From: Leptospira wolffii serovar Khorat str. Khorat-H2
GTDB lineage: Bacteria; Spirochaetota; Leptospiria; Leptospirales; Leptospiraceae
Length of the DNA stretch: 64,000 nt
Reading direction: 5' to 3'
NCBI RefSeq assembly: GCF_000306115.2
Contig: NZ_AKWX02000020.1
Coordinates: 868,001-932,000 of the forward strand
Part shown: piece after piece, positions 28,618-37,709 of the stretch
How positions within the stretch are numbered: the stretch's first letter is position 1
Layout of the letters: each line of letters starts with the position of its first letter
The notes under the pieces: generated by a model
The model's input: the letters and a program-made list of their open reading frames with translations, nothing else
Databases searched by the model: none
Told to the model about the DNA's origin: nothing
Program-made: the position numbers and the translations under genes

Positions 28618-28731
28618 GGAATATTGCTTATTCTTGTCAAAATCCGCGTATTTTCGCGTAAAAATAGCGGCGGATTTCGGGATTTTTCTTCGTCAAACAA
28701 CAATAATACTAATCCTCTATCGGAGAATAGA

Positions 28732-29760
28732 ATGAATCGAATTCCCTTTTGGGTTCCGCTAGCGAGTCTGCTAGTCTCCAGCGCTATTTTAGCACAAACG
28801 CCGACTTCCACTCCGCCTAAAAGCGGTACGACCCAACCAAAGGCGGAGACCGCCAAGACCCAGCCTAGTGAAAGAGAAACGACTAGCGATAAACCGGATC
28901 TTTACATCAACTCTCAGTCCTCTTTCGAGTTCAATTCCAAGGACGAAGGTTCTAGTGTGGATTATATCGAATACAAGATAGGCTCCGGCGATTATACCAA
29001 ATATGTTTCTTCCATCACTCTCGTAAAAGAGGGCCTGACTAAGATCACTTACCGCGCCGTGGATAAAGCGGGTAATAAGGAACCCGAAAAGCATCTCTCG
29101 GTACTCGTGGACAATACTCCTCCTACGACTAAGATCGCTCCGAATTCTCCTCTTGTGGTGAATGATAATACGAATTACGGAACCAAGGGAGTTACTTATT
29201 CCATTACCGCTCAGGATAACCTTGCGGGAATCCAAGAGATCCGAGTCTCCATCAACGGAGCGGAAGCGAAGGTATACGACGGAAAACCGATCCAATTGGA
29301 GAAGGCCGGAGTGAATACCATCAAATTTTCCGCCACCGACAAATCCGGAAACACTTCCACCGATTCCGTTCTCGCGGTAACCGTGGATCAGGAAAAACCG
29401 ACTGTGGAACTTTTCGGCTCCGCTCTAGTTACCGTAAAAGATAAGATTTACGTAAAGAACGGAAACTCATTCACGATCAAGGCAGCGGACACTCTTTCCG
29501 GAGTGAAACAAATCCTTTATAAATTGGATGGGGCCGATTGGAAGAATTACTCCGAACCGGTTCCCGTAGAGGCGCAAGGAAATCATACCATAGAGGCTAA
29601 ATCGATCGACTCGGTCGGAAACGAAAGCGAGATCAAGAAAATCGCATTTATCGTGGATACCACTCCTCCCGAAACCAAGATACAGAAAGTGGATAATAAG
29701 CCGGCTTCTCCTAGTAAGCCTACAGCTTCTCCCTCTCCCGCAGCTTCCGCGGAGAATTAA
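28732..29760 (+). CDS. OmpL47-type Ig-repeat surface protein
   Basis: The 342-residue protein has a signal peptide (MNRIPFWVPLASLLVSSAILAQ), a Thr/Pro/Lys-rich linker to about residue 50, then three tandem ~95-residue modules. Each has an IEYKIGSGDYTKY or ILYKLDGADWKNY strand, a YRAVDKAGN or SIDSVGN motif and a VDNTPPTT-type linker. These are the modules annotated as OmpL47-type beta-barrel/bacterial Ig-like, known from leptospiral surface proteins. A Ser/Pro-rich tail ends the protein. A strong terminator follows at 29792. It is convergent with a related repeat protein at 29815-31047. Confidence 0.85.
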   Translation: MNRIPFWVPLASLLVSSAILAQTPTSTPPKSGTTQPKAETAKTQPSERETTSDKPDLYINSQSSFEFNSKDEGSSVDYIEYKIGSGDYTKYVSSITLVKEGLTKITYRAVDKAGNKEPEKHLSVLVDNTPPTTKIAPNSPLVVNDNTNYGTKGVTYSITAQDNLAGIQEIRVSINGAEAKVYDGKPIQLEKAGVNTIKFSATDKSGNTSTDSVLAVTVDQEKPTVELFGSALVTVKDKIYVKNGNSFTIKAADTLSGVKQILYKLDGADWKNYSEPVPVEAQGNHTIEAKSIDSVGNESEIKKIAFIVDTTPPETKIQKVDNKPASPSKPTASPSPAASAEN

Positions 29761-29791
29761 AAATCTATTAAGTTACGAACTTTAACCTGAG

Positions 29792-29816
29792 AGGGATCCG
29801 ATCGGATCCCTTTTTT
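29792..29816 (+). terminator. rho-independent terminator after the OmpL47-type gene
   Basis: A perfect palindrome at 29792-29811 (arms AGGGATCCGA and TCGGATCCCT) is followed by six T at 29811-29816. It begins 31 bp after the stop and extends into the last codon of the convergent gene. Confidence 0.85.
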
Positions 29817-31047
29817 ATTTTCCTTGGAGTTCGGATCCCGTTTTTTTCCAATCAGGTTTTAAGGCTGTGACCTTCAGCTTATATTCCGCACGGTTACCGA
29901 CCAAATCCGAAACGGATACTGTCATGGTATGCGATCCGTTCGGAAATCCGACGGGGCCTGTGTAGGAACTTGCAGGTCCCGATCCGATTTTATATTGCAA
30001 GGAAGCGACTCCGGTTCCTGTGACAGGGTCTTCGCAGCGAATGGATATCTGTCCGTTTTCGCTCAGATAATAAATTCCGTCTTCTCTCAGCTTTCCTTCC
30101 GTAGGGGCGAACACACATTGAGGCGCTCTTGCATCCATTAGAATGGGGATTTCGGAGACGATCGTATTACCCGCCTTGTCGCTAGCTTCCCAGCGAAGTA
30201 CGGAAAGACCGTCTATTCCTTCGGAAGAGATGCGTATCGGCTTCTTGGCTTCGTCTCCGATTTTGACTATGCTAGTTTCCTGTCCGCTTCCGTCCTTGGC
30301 GGTAAGATATACGGAGATTTCTTCCATGCCGGAGCCTTCTTCCGTTATTTCCAAGGTGAGTTCCTTGCCGGACTTGATTTCCAAGAGTCCGGACGGGCCC
30401 TTCTTCTCTCCGATCAAACGAACTTGGGGAGGAGTGGTGTCCTTTAGATAGCGGGTTTTTTTGGGAGTTTCCTTATTTCCTAATATATCTTCCGAGTAGA
30501 ATTCCACCTCGTTCCAACCTTCGTTGATGAGAGAAATGGATCCTTCGTATTTCTGCCATTCTCCTCCGTTGACACGATAAAAGGTGGAAACGGGAACCTG
30601 TTTGCCTGTGGCGATTCCGGAAGATCCGGAAGAAGAGGCCGCCTTCGGATCGCCTAAGGAAATTCTCAATTCTTCGGAGGCCGCTACGACCGTGGACGGT
30701 CTTTCTGCCGCGACCTTGGGAGCAGCAGCGAATTTTTCCGCTAAGGAAAGAACGGGAGAGGATACTCCCCGAATTCCTTCCGCGGTGATTCCGACTACTC
30801 TAATGAAGAATTTGGAGTCCTGGGAGCCGAATTCGTAGCGGAAATTTTTGGTTTTGTAGAAATGATGCACGTGACTGAACTCTCTTTCTTCCGAGAGTTC
30901 TATCAGATATTCGGCGGCACCCGTGCTAGGTTTCCAACGGACGCTGACTCTTTGTTGAACGGACCAAAGGATGTTCGAACAGACAAAGAGAAGAATAAGC
31001 GGTAAAACGGTTTTGTATTTTCTAATATAAGAACGGCTAAGCGTCAC
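29815..31047 (-). CDS. exported fibronectin/Ig-repeat protein with OmpL47-like modules
   Basis: The 410-residue protein has a signal sequence (residues ~12-30, TVLPLILLFVCSNILWS). An Fn3-like module follows (VRWKPSTGAAEYLIELSEER...FFIRVVGI, about 35-95), a Ser-rich linker, and two to three OmpL47-type modules (TFYRVNGGEWQKYEG and LQYKIGSGPASSYTG, each followed by D-x-x-GN). It starts at GTG overlapping the stop of the LysM/FecR gene (GTGA), so the two are coupled, and faces the OmpL47-type gene tail-to-tail. It is probably periplasmic or surface-exposed; the partner is unknown. Confidence 0.8.
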   Translation of the reverse strand: MTLSRSYIRKYKTVLPLILLFVCSNILWSVQQRVSVRWKPSTGAAEYLIELSEEREFSHVHHFYKTKNFRYEFGSQDSKFFIRVVGITAEGIRGVSSPVLSLAEKFAAAPKVAAERPSTVVAASEELRISLGDPKAASSSGSSGIATGKQVPVSTFYRVNGGEWQKYEGSISLINEGWNEVEFYSEDILGNKETPKKTRYLKDTTPPQVRLIGEKKGPSGLLEIKSGKELTLEITEEGSGMEEISVYLTAKDGSGQETSIVKIGDEAKKPIRISSEGIDGLSVLRWEASDKAGNTIVSEIPILMDARAPQCVFAPTEGKLREDGIYYLSENGQISIRCEDPVTGTGVASLQYKIGSGPASSYTGPVGFPNGSHTMTVSVSDLVGNRAEYKLKVTALKPDWKKTGSELQGK

Positions 31048-31934
31048 TCTAACTCCACCTTTTCGGGTAGTTTTTCCGGTTTACTAGGGGCCTGGCCTTT
31101 CACAACCGTAGTTCCGAATCCTGCGGGAACGGCAACGGTCTTTCCTTGTGCGGAGACTTCCAATTCTCCTTTATAGCAACCTACGGAAGTATTTTCCTCG
31201 TCTGCCGAATTCACGTATAACTCGGTACCTCTGACTCCTACCACGGCTACAGGAGTCACGACCAGAAATTTACGGGTTTCGTCTCCGGCTTTCTTGGGAG
31301 GAACCTTGGCATCCAGGTATCCGGATTTCAATTCGATCACTCCGGAGTCCTTATTGATCTTATAATCGGAAAACGTTTCCAGATCCGCTTTACGGATTTT
31401 GGCTAAGGTCTTTTCCCTCAATTCCAAGATTGTTCCACTCTTTGCGAAAGTGATTTTTACGTAAGAATTGGCATCCGTTTTTACCCAGTCTTCCGCACTG
31501 AGCAACTGATCTTTCGCAAGTTTGGACCAGGACGCAGGCAGGCCGTTTGCGGCGAAGTCTTTGGAGAATTGTGTCTGTCCTTTTTGGAAATCAGTGATCG
31601 CTATGGGACCCGAGGCAGGTTCTATTCTTTCTCCGGTGGCGGAGATCGTATCTTTTCTGAGGAAGCCTGGGATGAGTAGGGTAGTACCTTCTCGGATCAG
31701 GGAGGGGTTCGGGATCTCATTATATTTTAATAATTCTTTCCAGTTTCTAGGGTCTTGTAGGAACTCTTTCGCGATTTTGGAGAGAGTATCGTTCTTCTTT
31801 ACTTTGTATTCGAAAACGTCCTCTTTGACTCCCTTTTTAGGCTCGGCTCCCAAGTGGAAGGCCAGAAATCCCGCCAATAAGATCAGAAGAATCGAACTAC
31901 GAAAACGAGAAAATACGGAATTCTGAGAATGCAT
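31044..31934 (-). CDS. LysM and FecR domain protein
   Basis: The 296-residue exported protein has a signal peptide (SSILLILLAGFLAFHLGA) and a LysM peptidoglycan-binding domain at about residues 42-90 (EYKVKKNDTLSKIAKEFL ... LLIPGF). A FecR domain follows at about 130-270 (LSAEDWVKTDANSYVKITF, LREKTLAKI, VVTPVAVVGVRGTELYV). No sigma factor or TonB transporter is adjacent, so it is not a classical FecR regulator but a structural FecR-LysM envelope protein. It is translationally coupled to the Ig-repeat protein. The ATG at 31934 was chosen over one 7 codons upstream because it directly precedes the signal. Confidence 0.88.
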   Translation of the reverse strand: MHSQNSVFSRFRSSILLILLAGFLAFHLGAEPKKGVKEDVFEYKVKKNDTLSKIAKEFLQDPRNWKELLKYNEIPNPSLIREGTTLLIPGFLRKDTISATGERIEPASGPIAITDFQKGQTQFSKDFAANGLPASWSKLAKDQLLSAEDWVKTDANSYVKITFAKSGTILELREKTLAKIRKADLETFSDYKINKDSGVIELKSGYLDAKVPPKKAGDETRKFLVVTPVAVVGVRGTELYVNSADEENTSVGCYKGELEVSAQGKTVAVPAGFGTTVVKGQAPSKPEKLPEKVELE

Positions 31935-32142
31935 GGAAAACCCCGGTCCTAACAAAATAGGAGTACCTACTATAAGATGAAATTTTCAAGGAAATTCCAA
32001 CAGGAAAATGGAAAGGCGACTCGAATACGGAAATTAGGTGGAAAAGCGGAAAGAAATTCCTTCTATTAGAAGGAGGTCTATTCGAAAACGATTGCCTAAT
32101 TTCGGCGATAGGCAAGAATTTGAGCCTCTTTTTGGATAGGGT

Positions 32143-32841
32143 ATGCCGGGTAATCTTCCACCATTTGTCCCTTTGGTTTTCGGCTCTACGATCTTCGCGA
32201 TCCTCGGGTATTTTTTCTCACTGATCATAAGCACACGCAAAAGCTGGACGAGTTCTCTGATCATCTTCCTTTTTTTGGCGGCTTGGTTGGTCTTCCAGGC
32301 TTTCTTGAGTGTAAACGGTTTTTATTTGATAACGGATTCGATTCCTCCTCGCTTCTTGGCGATGATTCTTCCTCCTTTACTTCTGATTCTTTTCCTATTC
32401 TTATCGCCAAGAGGGAGAAACTGGTTGGACCGAATTCCTTTGGAAGGATTGACCTATCTGCATTTGGTTCGGATCCCGATCGAATTGGTCCTCTATTGGC
32501 TTGCAATGTACGGATGGATTCCCGTGGGCATGACTTTTGCCGGATGGAATTTCGACATATTGGCCGGAATGACTTCCCCGATCGCCGCATATTTTCTGCT
32601 ACGCAATTCCGGATCCGCCGATCTTAGGGTATTTGTCTGGAATTTACTGGGTTTGGCGCTTCTTCTGAATATCGTGACGATCGGATTTCTTTCCGCCCCC
32701 GGGCCGTTCCAAATTCTATCCTTCGAGAGACCGAATTTAGGAATATTCCAGTTTCCTTATGTTTGGTTGGTTTCGATCGCGGTACCTTCCGTTTTGTTCG
32801 CACATCTCGTATCCGTTCGCAGATACCTCGTCTCCCGGTGA
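32143..32841 (+). CDS. polytopic membrane protein of unknown function
   Basis: The 232-residue protein has six to seven transmembrane segments almost end to end (from PLVFGSTIFAILGYFFSLI to VWLVSIAVPSVLFAHLV). No catalytic motif stands out. It overlaps the next gene by GTGA (32838-32841), so both are one operon. The family is not recognised; similar proteins appear to be conserved membrane proteins without an assigned role. Confidence 0.7.
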   Translation: MPGNLPPFVPLVFGSTIFAILGYFFSLIISTRKSWTSSLIIFLFLAAWLVFQAFLSVNGFYLITDSIPPRFLAMILPPLLLILFLFLSPRGRNWLDRIPLEGLTYLHLVRIPIELVLYWLAMYGWIPVGMTFAGWNFDILAGMTSPIAAYFLLRNSGSADLRVFVWNLLGLALLLNIVTIGFLSAPGPFQILSFERPNLGIFQFPYVWLVSIAVPSVLFAHLVSVRRYLVSR

Positions 32842-33728
32842 AATTTTCGAATCTTATCCGAAAGATCCCTCTGATCATTCTCGCGATCTGCATCTGGAAT
32901 TGCTTTCCGGACATGGAGCGCAGGAAGAAATTGGAAAACGATTGGTTCAAGATAGAAGAGTCCCGATATGAAGCGAAATCGAAACGTTTACGTTTCAATA
33001 TGAAAGGTCTGGTCCGAAATCCGGATCTGAAAGAGATCCGAATATTCGAATCCGAAGAAGAAGGTTCCGAAAATCGAATTCTGGAAAAGAAAGGACCGTT
33101 TCCGGCCGGGAAATTTTTCGCCTGGGAAGATCGGGACCCTAAGAAGGATATAGGATGGATTCGTAAGATAGGCGTTTCGAAAAGATGGATTCGCATCGAA
33201 CTTGTGAATCTGTCCGGTGCGGAAACCGAGCTAAGATCCGAGATGCTCGTTTCCGAAAACGAAAAGAAAATCCTTAGAAAAGAATTCTCTATCGAAGCGG
33301 AAGGCGAAATCATACGCTTGGACGGAAGAGAATGGAAGGTCTTCTCCGAATTGAATACCAAGGAGCAGGCCCTTCTACAGTATATTCCTAAAGAGGAGTT
33401 TCCTCTTTTCTGGACCGAGATGGTTTCGATTCATGTATACAAACTGAAAAATTCCCAACCGGATCGAATTTACTCCTTATTGGAATCCACGAAAAAGAAG
33501 GACTGCCCCTCGGTCGTTTGGACGAAAGAGTCCAAAGACGGAGATGCGATCCTGCGATATTATTGGGAACATTCCGGTTGTGGTAGGCAACCCGCCATGG
33601 GAGAAGTGGCCCGACTCTTCCAGGGAGAATATGGAATTTATAATATACGATACGATAAGAAGGGTAAGATATCCGAATCGGAACGAAGAGGTTGGACTTC
33701 GCTTTTGGAAAAGATTCCGGGGAATTGA
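32838..33728 (+). CDS. putative lipoprotein of unknown function
   Basis: The 296-residue product begins at the GTG coupled to the upstream stop, with a signal-like start (VKFSNLIRKIPLIILAICIWNC) ending in a relaxed lipobox (IWNC). The mature protein is strongly charged (many Glu/Lys/Arg) with strands such as SKRLRFNMKGLVRNPDLKEI and the late pair CPSVVW...HSGCGRQP. The family is not recognised. It is co-transcribed with the membrane protein before it. Confidence 0.62.
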   Translation: MKFSNLIRKIPLIILAICIWNCFPDMERRKKLENDWFKIEESRYEAKSKRLRFNMKGLVRNPDLKEIRIFESEEEGSENRILEKKGPFPAGKFFAWEDRDPKKDIGWIRKIGVSKRWIRIELVNLSGAETELRSEMLVSENEKKILRKEFSIEAEGEIIRLDGREWKVFSELNTKEQALLQYIPKEEFPLFWTEMVSIHVYKLKNSQPDRIYSLLESTKKKDCPSVVWTKESKDGDAILRYYWEHSGCGRQPAMGEVARLFQGEYGIYNIRYDKKGKISESERRGWTSLLEKIPGN

Positions 33729-33841
33729 ACCCTATGTATCTTATCCGTTTTAGAAAAAAGATCCTGATCGATTTTTTTCTGTCTTAGTTGGATCGTTTTC
33801 GTGATTCTATACAATAAATTAATTCATTCTAGGGGTATTAC

Positions 33842-34045
33842 ATGCTCGGAAATCTTGGGTATGCGGAATTACTGATGTTATTCATCGTCGTTTGCCTTTT
33901 TTTCGGTTTTTATTTCTTACCAACCATCATCGGGTATTTTAGGGAAAAGAAGCTCTTACCTATATTTTTGATCAATTTATTTACGGGTTGGATCTGTATA
34001 GGTTGGTTTTTGGCGCTTTGGCTAGTTTTGCGCAAAGAATCCTAA
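33842..34045 (+). CDS. superinfection-immunity-like small membrane protein (Imm_superinfect)
   Basis: The 67-residue protein has two hydrophobic segments. The pattern YFLPTIIGYFREKK, then LFTGWICIGWFLALWLVL, is that of the T4 Imm/PF14373 superinfection-immunity family, in which phage-encoded members block DNA entry by other phages. Chromosomal homologues are widespread and mostly of unknown role. It is monocistronic, with gaps of 113 and 153 bp either side. No phage genes surround it. Confidence 0.75.
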   Translation: MLGNLGYAELLMLFIVVCLFFGFYFLPTIIGYFREKKLLPIFLINLFTGWICIGWFLALWLVLRKES

Positions 34046-34198
34046 GAAAGGGCGGGGTTTGCAATGAACTCATATACGCATTTGGAATCGATTTTTATTC
34101 GGTAAATCATTTCCACATAAATTTTCCGATATCTATACCATCTTTTTAGGCACCTCGGCGGGATGGTGTTTCGGAAAAGAAGCGATTATGAAAGGGAT

Positions 34199-34582
34199 TT
34201 AGGATAAGGGTTTTTTATCTTTGTCGAAGAACTTCTTATGGATCAGGTCTTGGATCAGATCCTTATCTTCGTCCGAAAGATTGAGAAAGATGACGTTCGC
34301 CTTTTTACCGGAAACACGGATGACTTCGGATTCCAGATCCATATTCTTTCCGTTGATCGTTCCGAAAAGATGGATCCTATCCCCTTCGAAGACGGAAGTT
34401 CTGGTTTCTAGTCCCGCTCCGCCGGTCCCTATATCCACGATGAAGACCGGAAATCTCTGGGTCTTACCTTTGACAGCGAACTCTCCGTCGATCGTGATTT
34501 TGACGCGAGCATTCTTCCTCTTCTGTTGAGAAGGGTCCCGGTATTCGTATTTATCGTCGAAAAGGGAATTCGTGCCCGCCAT
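34199..34582 (-). CDS. PilZ domain protein
   Basis: The 127-residue single-domain protein has the c-di-GMP-binding PilZ features: an RKNAR motif near residue 22 and DIGTGGAGLET near residue 50 (corresponding to D/NxSxxG), followed by six beta strands and a C-terminal helix. It is a cytosolic effector or adaptor for cyclic di-GMP. It follows the TANGO2/NRDE gene on the same strand with 7 bp between, so it is in the same transcription unit. Confidence 0.85.
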   Translation of the reverse strand: MAGTNSLFDDKYEYRDPSQQKRKNARVKITIDGEFAVKGKTQRFPVFIVDIGTGGAGLETRTSVFEGDRIHLFGTINGKNMDLESEVIRVSGKKANVIFLNLSDEDKDLIQDLIHKKFFDKDKKPLS

Positions 34583-34589
34583 AAGGCAA

Positions 34590-35336
34590 TTATGCAGAAG
34601 TTCGAAATTCAGTCAAAGTGAAATTGTATTCTTCCTCCGGTCCCTCTTCACATGGTTGGGAATTCTTGTAGGAGAATCGAACTTTCTCTCCTTCCAATGA
34701 AATTACCGTCCTAGACACTGTGTGCGCGTCTCTACGGTGCATGCAAGCGGAGAGAGCGCCTTTTTCCGGTATATGAGAAGATAGAAAATTTTTGGCGATC
34801 GAGACGAATCCGTCCGAGTCCGGTAATTCCTTAGGAAGAAATTCGGCTTCGAAGACTTCTCTTCTTACTACCTGAGCTTTCGGGCCCTGAGTGAAGGAGC
34901 TTCCAAAGACGGTAAAGGTTTCCTGATTCTCTTCGATCTCGTAGGACTTACCATCCCATATGAAGGCACGAGTGGATTCCAAGGTAACATGAAAGAGTTT
35001 GAACGGATAATAATGCTCTAATTCGGATGCGGAATAGGATTCCGGCGTTCTTTCTCCTAGAAGAATGGAACGTACTAGTAGTCCTCGACTGACCGGGTTC
35101 CGTAACAATTTCAAAGTCGCCTCGTAATAATTTACTAGACAGAATATCTCTCCCGTTCCGGTGATCCCGATCCAGGTTCCTCCCGCGTCCGCATCCACGG
35201 GGGCTATGGCCTTTCCGGTGGGAGATTCTAGGAGTCTGGGAAGGAGCGCGGGTTTTCTCTTAACGGACTCGTCCCGATTGAATCCCACACCCAGAATTTT
35301 TCTCGTAGGGTTCCTGTAAAAAATCGCCGTACACAT
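34590..35336 (-). CDS. NRDE/TANGO2 family protein
   Basis: The 248-residue protein begins MCTAIFYRN with the conserved Cys2 and continues with GFNRDE (the NRDE motif, residues ~18-23), DADAGGTWIGIT and LVNYYE, then GEVLL/SRG-like LRNPVSRGLL. These are diagnostic of the NRDE/TANGO2 family, linked to heme or CoA-lipid trafficking in eukaryotes and unexplained in bacteria. It follows the OmpA-like gene with a 1-bp gap. Confidence 0.92.
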   Translation of the reverse strand: MCTAIFYRNPTRKILGVGFNRDESVKRKPALLPRLLESPTGKAIAPVDADAGGTWIGITGTGEIFCLVNYYEATLKLLRNPVSRGLLVRSILLGERTPESYSASELEHYYPFKLFHVTLESTRAFIWDGKSYEIEENQETFTVFGSSFTQGPKAQVVRREVFEAEFLPKELPDSDGFVSIAKNFLSSHIPEKGALSACMHRRDAHTVSRTVISLEGEKVRFSYKNSQPCEEGPEEEYNFTLTEFRTSA

Positions 35337-35337
35337 G

Positions 35338-37110
35338 TTATTTGCCTGAAGTAAAGAGGAAGTCGATTCTCTGGTTCCGATCCGCTTCGTAAGGACCGTT
35401 TCCTGGAATCAGAGGTTGGGTTTCTCCGTAGCCTCTGAATTTATATCTTCCGAATTCGTAATCCTTTCCGAATAAGGATTGGAAGATTTTACGGGACTTC
35501 TCTTCGGAGGAACGTAGATTGAATTCGTCGTCTCCTAAATGAGAGGTATGATACTGCAATTCTATCTTGTACCCAGGAAATTTGGATAAAACGGATTTGA
35601 TAAGAGAAGGCAGTGTCCACCATCTATCCTCGTAAAGACGATTGGGAACGGAGAATCGAAAGCCTTCCTTTTCTCGGACTATCAGAGTTCCTGTTTTGAT
35701 ATCCCCAAGTTCCAGCTCCGCTTCTCCGTTGAACACATCCTTGTAGTAGAGTACGGCGCGTATCGGAGCCAAAGAGCCGATTCTTCTTCCCTGGTCGTCC
35801 AGACCGTACCAAAGCAATCTTTCCGGAACGTTTCCCAGTCCCGACCAACTTCGGATGATTCGTTCTTCGGCGGTTTCTCCGTCTCCGTAAGATTCCAATA
35901 GATTGATTTTCCAGGATGCCGTGGATAGGCCTTTGGATTTCAGTCGAATTTCCAAAACGTCTTTTTGCCAATCCCCGTCGGGAGTGAAACCGTTCGGGGA
36001 AACGTCGTAGGAGAATTTAGGACGATCTCCTGTCAGGGAGAATTTCTTGGCTAGACTCGTAAATTTATCGTACCGACTATGAATCGTTAGGCGATAGAAA
36101 TACGTTCCGGTTCCTAAAGGCTTTCCTTCCTTGTTCTTAGGCTCCCAGGTCCATTCCGCCGTCGGTTCTCCCAATCCTTTTTGGGAATATACCAGATTGT
36201 CGTCTTTGACTTCTCCTTTGAAGATCTCCCATTCGTAGGAATCCGATTTGAGTTTCGAGGAAGTGAAGGAAAGGAATTTGATTCGATTCAAAGGATTGGA
36301 AGGGTCGACAGGAAAGTATTCTCCGTCCGTATTTAAATCCGCACCGACCGATTCGTTTCGTACGGAAATATTTTCGATCGTATCCGTTGCCTCGTTGTTT
36401 GCCGGGTCGCGTCCGGTCAATTTATACTTATACAATCCGGGGGCCACGGGTTTTCCGTTGGAGTCGGTTCCGTCCCAAACGAGTTGGAAAGGCAGATCTC
36501 TGGTTCTCCATGTATAAGCCTTGAGAGATCTTCCTTCTGAATCCAGGAATTCTCCCGTGAAAAGATCGGCGGATTCTCCCGAAACTTTTTGTTGGATGAT
36601 TACCTTGGCGAGATTGCGGTCCTCGGTAAGAAGCAGTTTGGTTTTACAATTCGCTTCCACTTTGGGAGGTCTCGAATCCAAATAGAAGGTCGCTTCTTCG
36701 GATAGAATCTTTTCCTTGTTCACCGTAAGAAGAAGTAATTGGTAAGTATAATATCCGTCTCCGACCAGATCTCCGTTTTCGTTCTCTCCGTCCCATTCCA
36801 AAGTCGAAGGTAGATAGATCTCTTCGGGAGCGAATTCGTTCTCGTCCGAAAAGAGCGTGAATCCTTTTTTACGGAGTTTCCCCGCCTCGAATTTTCGGAC
36901 GGTTTCTCCGGAAGCGCTTCGGATAGTAAGTTCCCAATCCTGGAGTTTGGGGAGAGAGGAAGTCTGGATATTGAATTTTAAATAATCCGAATTACCGTCC
37001 CAATTGGGAGAGAAGGTGGATGAGTCCGTGGTGATGAGGGAGTTTCCGAATAAGGAACCGGAGAGGAAGATTCCTAAAACGGGAAGGGCATAGCGGATTT
37101 TGCCGATCAT
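35338..37110 (-). CDS. OmpA-like protein with FlgD-type Ig modules
   Basis: The 590-residue exported protein has a signal peptide (MIGKIRYALPVLGIFLSGSLFG). Several FlgD/gliding-type Ig modules follow, each with SPNWDGNSDYLKF or SPNGFTPDGDWQKD, and W-DG-x-D-x-x-G-x-x-x-x-x-G-x-Y repeats (LVWDGTDSNGKPVAPGLYKY). The C-terminal ~110 residues have the OmpA peptidoglycan-binding pattern: LRSSEEKSRKIFQSL, RGYGETQPL, then DRNQRIDFLF. It probably links outer-membrane or surface structures to the cell wall. It is co-transcribed with the TANGO2 and PilZ genes downstream. Confidence 0.85.
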   Translation of the reverse strand: MIGKIRYALPVLGIFLSGSLFGNSLITTDSSTFSPNWDGNSDYLKFNIQTSSLPKLQDWELTIRSASGETVRKFEAGKLRKKGFTLFSDENEFAPEEIYLPSTLEWDGENENGDLVGDGYYTYQLLLLTVNKEKILSEEATFYLDSRPPKVEANCKTKLLLTEDRNLAKVIIQQKVSGESADLFTGEFLDSEGRSLKAYTWRTRDLPFQLVWDGTDSNGKPVAPGLYKYKLTGRDPANNEATDTIENISVRNESVGADLNTDGEYFPVDPSNPLNRIKFLSFTSSKLKSDSYEWEIFKGEVKDDNLVYSQKGLGEPTAEWTWEPKNKEGKPLGTGTYFYRLTIHSRYDKFTSLAKKFSLTGDRPKFSYDVSPNGFTPDGDWQKDVLEIRLKSKGLSTASWKINLLESYGDGETAEERIIRSWSGLGNVPERLLWYGLDDQGRRIGSLAPIRAVLYYKDVFNGEAELELGDIKTGTLIVREKEGFRFSVPNRLYEDRWWTLPSLIKSVLSKFPGYKIELQYHTSHLGDDEFNLRSSEEKSRKIFQSLFGKDYEFGRYKFRGYGETQPLIPGNGPYEADRNQRIDFLFTSGK

Positions 37111-37157
37111 GCTCCCAGAAAAAACGGGAGTGCAAAAAATGCACGGCATTTTCGGTT

Positions 37158-37709
37158 TTAGGATTTATCTTCCAGTTTTCTGGTCCGTATGGATCCTAGA
37201 TGGATTCCAGTGTCCGGTATGTCCGCTTTTTCGGTGTACCTTTTCAAAGCGAATGTGACCGAAGCGAAAGCGATCTCGTCCCAGGGAATTTCATGCGGGT
37301 GAAAAAGTTTGACCTCTTCGGATTCCGGACTTGTAGAGAATGTTCCGTCGATCAGATTCGCAAGAAAGAACATATAGATCTGGCTGATATGAGGGATGCT
37401 ATACACCGAATGCAGTCGCAGTATATCGATCTTAGCGTTCGCTTCCTCTTCCGTTTCTCTCGCCGCTCCTTCTTCTACAGTTTCCTTGTTTTCCAAAAAC
37501 CCTGCCGGTAGAGTCCAATATCCCTTTCTGGGTTCTATGGCTCTCTTGCATAATAGGATCTTTCCTTCCCAAACAGGAATCGTTCCAACGATGACTTTAG
37601 GATTTTGGTAGTGAATCGTCCCGCAACTATCGCATACGTATCTGGGTAAACTGTCCCCTTCGGGGATTTTCAAAGATACGGAAGAGCCGCAGATGCTGCA
37701 GAATTTCAT
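37158..37709 (-). CDS. zinc-ribbon NUDIX hydrolase
   Basis: The 183-residue protein has an N-terminal zinc ribbon (CSICG near residue 3, CDSCG near residue 28) and a NUDIX box around residues 70-92 ([22 protein letters not shown], matching GX5EX7REUXEE). This domain order resembles NudC/NADH pyrophosphatase but is shorter; the substrate cannot be told. The ATG overlaps the cstA stop codon (ATGA), so the long upstream frame extension into cstA is rejected. It is translationally coupled to cstA. Confidence 0.88.
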   Translation of the reverse strand: MKFCSICGSSVSLKIPEGDSLPRYVCDSCGTIHYQNPKVIVGTIPVWEGKILLCKRAIEPRKGYWTLPAGFLENKETVEEGAARETEEEANAKIDILRLHSVYSIPHISQIYMFFLANLIDGTFSTSPESEEVKLFHPHEIPWDEIAFASVTFALKRYTEKADIPDTGIHLGSIRTRKLEDKS

